Shown here in pieces: positions 58,701 to 64,000 of a DNA stretch of 64,000 nucleotides. The position numbers and the translations under genes were made by a program. The notes beneath the pieces were generated by a model. The model saw nothing but the letters and a program-made list of their open reading frames with translations, was not told the origin of the DNA and did not search any database. Within the stretch, counting starts at the first letter, position 1. Each line of letters begins with the position of its first letter. Source of the stretch: Strix aluco (lineage: Eukaryota; Chordata; Aves; Strigiformes; Strigidae). Location: positions 131,974,621 through 132,038,620 of the forward strand of contig NC_133931.1 of the NCBI RefSeq assembly GCF_031877795.1. The letters are read 5' to 3'.

Positions 58701-61700
58701 GGTTTTCCTTCCCCAGGAGAACAGTAACTCAATGTGCTGTTGAAGTTTGCACGCTTGCACTCAAGAGCTCAGGCAGAACTATACTTTAATCCCCATATCT
58801 GACTGGGGAAAAAAAAGTGAAAAGAGAAACTGTCAAATTCAAAAGCTCTTTGGAGATCTGTAGCTTGAAGCAAGGTAGGCTCCCATTTGTATCATGTAGT
58901 CCGCCTTTTACCCAGCGGGACTGCACCACATGCCACCGAGCTTTGAGGTTGCAACTTTTAAAGAACTTATCGACCTAGCAGAGCTGTTTGTTCCTATAAT
59001 TTTGAATATATTTATTTTTCTTTTTTCCCTCTCTGTTCTTTTCCTTTGGAAGACATTTAAAGGACATGCAGACTACTTGTCTCTCCTCCAGACAAAATCC
59101 TCTCTCTCATGGTATAAAAAGTAGTTCTCTCCCACTGGGAGTTCCTATTGCTATAGTCTCTCTTATTTAATCCTTTTCTTTCTGCTTGATTATGTTAAGC
59201 TTCAAAACAAATAAGACTTGCTCTGACCTCAGAGTTAGAGGTCACAGCACTGAGGTGTTAAAAGAAAATCTTTTCTAGAGCCCAGGCATTCAGAACTTCA
59301 GTAAAGTACTAGGAAGGCATGTCTAGTGCAGAAGCAAGAGAGAACACAAAGTAAGGTGATTTGTTATTGCCTGCACAAAAGACTAAACATTTTGCACTGT
59401 TGCTGCATCCTTTTTTTAACATCCCAGCTCTTCCATTATCCCCCATGTTTCTTAGTGCAGACAAGAAAGGGTTGTTGAAAGAGCTGTTGGCCATACAGTG
59501 CACACTGCAGGCACAGCATATGGCATACCAATGGCTCTATTGTCAGTAGGCCCAAGACCACAGAGGAATGAAACATTGCTGACTTTAACTGAATAGTGGT
59601 CTTGGCTAATGAGAAGGAATCCAGTGTAATTTATTCTCTCGTCCTGGGGAGGGGGGTTAGGGGTGGGTAACAAACCACAAAACCAAAGAACTATAACATG
59701 TTTTTTTAACCACTTGCAGAATAAGAAAGAAAAAATTAATTGTCAGATATTGATTGTATAACATAAAGCGGAATAATTCTCTAGAGTTTTTAGAGCTATA
59801 ATGGTAGAACTAATTTAAATTCTGGTTCTTTTTCATGCAGTAATAAAGATTAGGTGTCAGCTGAATTAGCATTTAAACTAACCATTGTAGTCAATATAGC
59901 AGGATTAACTGCAAATTACAATCTTCAGTTCACTTTTTCATTGTAATTTGCCCATTGTGAGATTTTTCCCAGGCCAATAGATATTTTGTTTAATACAAAC
60001 AAAATCCTTTTCATCTAGAATGCAGCCAAATTCCACTGCAAGAAACATGGTTAGCTGGGTATAAAGCTGTAACAGCTAAATCCATGCTTGAACATATATA
60101 ACAGAGACTTAAAATACCCTGGAATGTATTTTTCAGCTGGAATAACTGGTCATAATTCTAATAAAGTTATTTTGACACACATCAGTTGTGTTGCTTTAGT
60201 CTTTTAAAGCACTGTATTTAATTTTGTGTTTGTGTCATCAAGAGTGTTCAGTGAAATGTGCTTAAATGCACATATATGCTCTCCTAAATACAATTCAGAA
60301 CAATAGAGGAAGAAAAATAACAATTACTGAACACTTCAAGAGGATCTTTTTTTTTTTTTTAAAGACGATGGTCTTTGGTTTATAAAACCCAGAAACTATT
60401 CTAAAACATGTGACTGCAGCTGCTCTTTCCCATCACTAGGTCGAGCTATTACCTCAAAATGAGAAAGTGTCATCCTGCTAGTATTGTTACCAGAAATAGA
60501 GGTGTAGAACAAATACAACAAAGGTCTGCAACGAAATAACTAGACTGGCAAATATAACACTTTGCAGTGTGAAAAATAAACAACTGCACTATCACATACA
60601 CCAACTATTTTCTGTACAAGAAAAAAATGTAATACTCAAAGTAATTTTTTCCCATTTTCTCACAGAAGTACACACTAAAATAGAATTCACTTCACAGTAT
60701 ATATTGGCATCTCACTAATTTTGTTAAATTGAGCAATACTGAGCCCTTCAAATGATCACCTTCTTTCTTCATTATAGCTACTTATTCTGCTTTTTCCTAG
60801 GAATTAATTCTGAATTCTGTACAGAGGTAAACTTCTGTTGTTTTTACTGCTACCGTATAAACAGAAAAATGGAATGTCTCTCCTCCCTATTCTTCTCTAG
60901 CTAGAAACTCTAACAACAGACTTCATAAAAATAGCTTTATCTCTTTACGTATAAGGAGAAGAAATAGAATTCTTCCTGATTAGAAAAAGAGAAGAAAAAC
61001 AAAAAGAGAAGAAAAATAATTCTAAAGGAACTCAAAATGCAGTATCAATTCAAAAGGGTTAAAAGAATTAAACAATTAATGATTGCAAAGTGGAAGAAGA
61101 GTTAGCTCTGCATTCTAATTTTTACTGAACAATACCTCATCTCTTATCACAGATGCCAGATAATGTTGGTATTTCTACTATTCTAACAGGATAATTTCCA
61201 ATATTAATTCCAACATTTTTATTAAGCTTTTTTTTGTTGTTTTTTTTCCAAAGAAACACGAGCCAACTAAAATCTTCTATCAACTCTCACAGAAATACAA
61301 TTATACAAAAATGACACTTTATAGCAGCATTACTCTGAATCTCATTTCAGCTGACAACTATGCCCTGAACCTCTTTGCTTTTGCCAGGAAGAGGTACAAG
61401 ACAGACAAAAAAAAGAATGTGTCTACAAGTGTTGGCTACACCTCAAGCTGTTCTGGAATGCATCTCTTTTATTAGAGACTTTTTTATTAGAGAATTTATT
61501 ATTTTATTATTATTGTAGGATTTGACAGAGAAAATATTTGCACTTGCACTGGCTAACTTTTAAGTTGCATCCATATGTAAAATAAACAGAAATATACGTA
61601 TCAATAGAGAAATATATCAGTAACAAGAACAAAGAGAAATGTATTTTTCTTAAGTGCTTAAAGTAGGTTTTGTGAGGCCATTTCTGTAAATAAATCAGGG

Positions 61701-64000
61701 CCAGAAAGTAAATTCAAGTATGGGAGGCTGATTAATTATTAGCACACTCATCGGTGTGATTTATGTCCATGCCAAGTAGCATTCCTTGAGAAAATCTCTG
61801 GGCAAGGTTTAGAGAGTAACACTTGCCAAGAGCTATTTCTAAAGAGCAATATGGACAAGACTGAAGTTTCAGTCCATCCACAGTGCAGCCCTCCAAGGGA
61901 GTCCCCAGCAGACTTCCTAACCTGTCAGTGCTCCTGCATGCCCTCCCACCACGTCCCACAGCGCTGAAAATGAGTGTCATTTTCTCAGTTTAATTATAGG
62001 AAAATCTCATTCTGGTGGGCTGCAACACAGCCCTCAACTTACTTTGAACTGAAAAATTGTAAAATAATTATGTCAAAGAATGGTCCCTGGCACTTTTTCA
62101 TCCATAGAAATACAGATGTAGTCCAGAGCATTCTGAAGTAGACTTTGGGGCAGGTCTGTAAGCCGGATAGAAACATTGTGGGAAGTGCTCTTCTTGCAGA
62201 ATTTCCAGAATGATAGTTTATTACAGTTTGTCTGATATTTCCAATAAAAATGCAAAGACATTTAATATTTAATTTTGATAATGAACAAACCCCCTTTATT
62301 TCAAATTGGTTTAAAGTGTTCTTTAAAATATTACATTTTTAGCAAGATCCAGTGATGAATTTCTTATTCCACCAGTCAAAATGTATCACTAAAGTTTTTG
62401 GCACACACTGAATACTAATCTATAAGTTGACAATGGCTTGTTTTAAGTCAAGTATTTGTTGCAAGCAGATCTGGTTAACACAAATAGCAGTGTAGAGATT
62501 GTACATTGTTTAAATGCAGACAGTACTTCTAACTTCACAGATCAGTAATGTGTATCATTACATGGCAATTCTACTATTGTTTGTGCAAGAAATATAGTGA
62601 GTAAAGATCCGTATTAGAACCGGATGTCAGATTTTCAGCCAACTGGTGTTCTTATGGGTAAAAGGAAGGTGGGGTGATACATTTCAGCACAGAGAACCTT
62701 CTTTATTATGTTATAATCTGCTTTATCTGATGCAGTAATCAAAGAGATTACAGTAAATAAGGTAAATCAGTTTTACAGCTCCAATATGATTCTGACTGTT
62801 CTAGGACACCACAGCACCAAACTAGTGTGTCCTGTCCCAAGTCAAGTGGGCAACGGTGCAGTAGGAAATTGAAACTCCGTTCACTTTCCTAAAGGCATTT
62901 GTTCTGCTCTAGGAATTAGGGTAGGCATGGATAATACTCGTACTTGATCTGGTCCAGTGTGCCTGCAACTACCATTTGTGGGTTCACAAGTTGACACAGA
63001 ATGGGTGATATGTTCTTCAGAGAAGAACGGCCTCACTGAATCTGAACGGTCAAGTTAGTGGGATTTTTTATAAATAATATTAAACAAATAAGGCATTACA
63101 TTTAATCTGGTTGCCTGTTTGACCAAATAGGGGTGAACAGAGAACATAAAAGTAGCATTCAGTCAAATTATATGGAAATTCCTCATTAATATATATTTTC
63201 ATGGTCTTGCTGATGACCCGTAAAAGCAATGGCATAAACAGAGTCAAGATAAGACCATTTATAATGGAAAAAAATATTAAGAAAGCAGAATAGTTATGAA
63301 TGGAAGCATGTAGAATTTGGTCTGGTAAAGCTGGTTCCTTGTCAGCCATTAGCATGTAGAAAGCTGCTTACAGAAGAAAATCACAGTTTCACTGCAGATA
63401 TTTATTAGATATCCAATGAAATATTTAAATGTTATGTATGTAGTCAGTGACTTGCTAAATCACACAGCCTCACAACAGCCATAGCATTTTGCCTTCCACC
63501 CTAACTTTGTGTCAGCTTTCTTGTTTAGAAAGCTGTTGTCTCAGACTCCTGTGCGTGGAAATGAAGAGAGTTGAGTAGTAGCTGATCTGTGAGTGGGCTT
63601 TTATGGTAGGTACATACTTGGGAGTGCTATCCAGAGGGCTTAGGGGTGAAAATGCCCAGTTAAGCAGCTCATGAAGACCTACCTAGTGATGAATAAAGGG
63701 ATTAAGGGCCTGCTACCCCACTTCTGCCCTGCACATTTTGGAAGCACGCAGGAAAAAGTCTTTATGTTGAATATGGCCAGCCTTCCTAGGTAGGGAAAGT
63801 TCTCATTCTTTTGTATATACTGACATGAAGACCAAAGTGATTTATTCCCTTTTAAATTAAACTACTAAAGATTTAATTTCCTTCTCATTTGTTTCCAGCT
63901 ACACATGCCAAAAGGTAAGTGATGTGAATCTCATTGCCATGTTACCATGATACCAGTGTCCCCCATCAGTGCTGGGCCTTCTCAGTAGCAGAGGAGAGTC
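55736..64000. other. Intergenic DNA beyond ASNS; no gene recognised
   Basis: AT-rich DNA with open frames of 108 codons or fewer. A 91-codon - strand frame (63,355-63,080) translates to a hydrophobic sequence with two membrane-like segments, but it has no known relative and no convincing splice context. Poly-T and A-rich low-complexity stretches occur near 60,350 and 60,980-61,020. A short exon-like unit at 63,899-63,914 is reported as a finding. Confidence 0.5.

Noticed and set aside
63080-63355. 91-codon - strand frame with membrane-like hydrophobic segments
   Set aside because: AT-rich DNA gives Phe/Leu/Ile-rich translations by chance. No relative, signal or splice sites support it.

Overview
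The window looks like nuclear DNA from a bird. The evidence is several CR1 LINE copies whose 3' ends carry the typical CACAGAAT-type octamer repeats, a substance P with arginine at position 3 (the form known from chicken), long AT-rich intergenic DNA, and two compact CpG-island promoters. I cannot name the species.

Two protein-coding genes are well supported. They lie tail to tail, about 22 kb apart. TAC1 (preprotachykinin A, + strand) has a TATA box at 10.66 kb, a probable non-coding first exon, and five coding exons at 11.57-16.80 kb encoding 115 residues. The precursor contains substance P, neurokinin A and a neuropeptide-gamma-type extended peptide. I could not find the exon that mammals use to make neuropeptide K. 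ASNS (glutamine-hydrolysing asparagine synthetase, - strand) has eleven coding exons at 53.29-39.42 kb, whose splice joins give an uninterrupted 561-residue enzyme. Its CpG-island promoter near 54.6 kb keeps the amino-acid-response/ER-stress element NSRE-1, next to a one-mismatch NSRE-2-like site. As I recall it, TAC1 beside ASNS is also the human arrangement, so this is a conserved neighbourhood. The two proteins are functionally unrelated: one is a secreted neuropeptide precursor, the other a cytosolic amino-acid enzyme.

Layout: 0-9.7 kb is AT-rich DNA with an old CR1 relic at the left edge and no recognised gene. 9.9-11.95 kb is the TAC1 CpG island, with a strongly TG-rich first intron. 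11.56-17.36 kb is TAC1 and its 3' UTR, with AU-rich elements and two poly(A) signals. 18.75-21.09 kb holds two CR1 insertions in the same orientation; the second keeps an open reverse-transcriptase frame. 21.1-39.3 kb is intergenic, with an (ATCC)n microsatellite at 24.63 kb and a promoter-like dispersed repeat at 25.13-25.67 kb. 39.33-54.54 kb is ASNS. 54.9-64 kb is intergenic, with a short CR1 3' end and one exon-like splice-site pair near the right edge.

I found no CRISPR array, bacterial operon or clearly new multi-gene system. The points most worth checking are the gamma-only TAC1 architecture, the altered ASNS stress element, the open CR1 frame, the unclassified 25 kb repeat and the micro-exon candidate at 63.9 kb.
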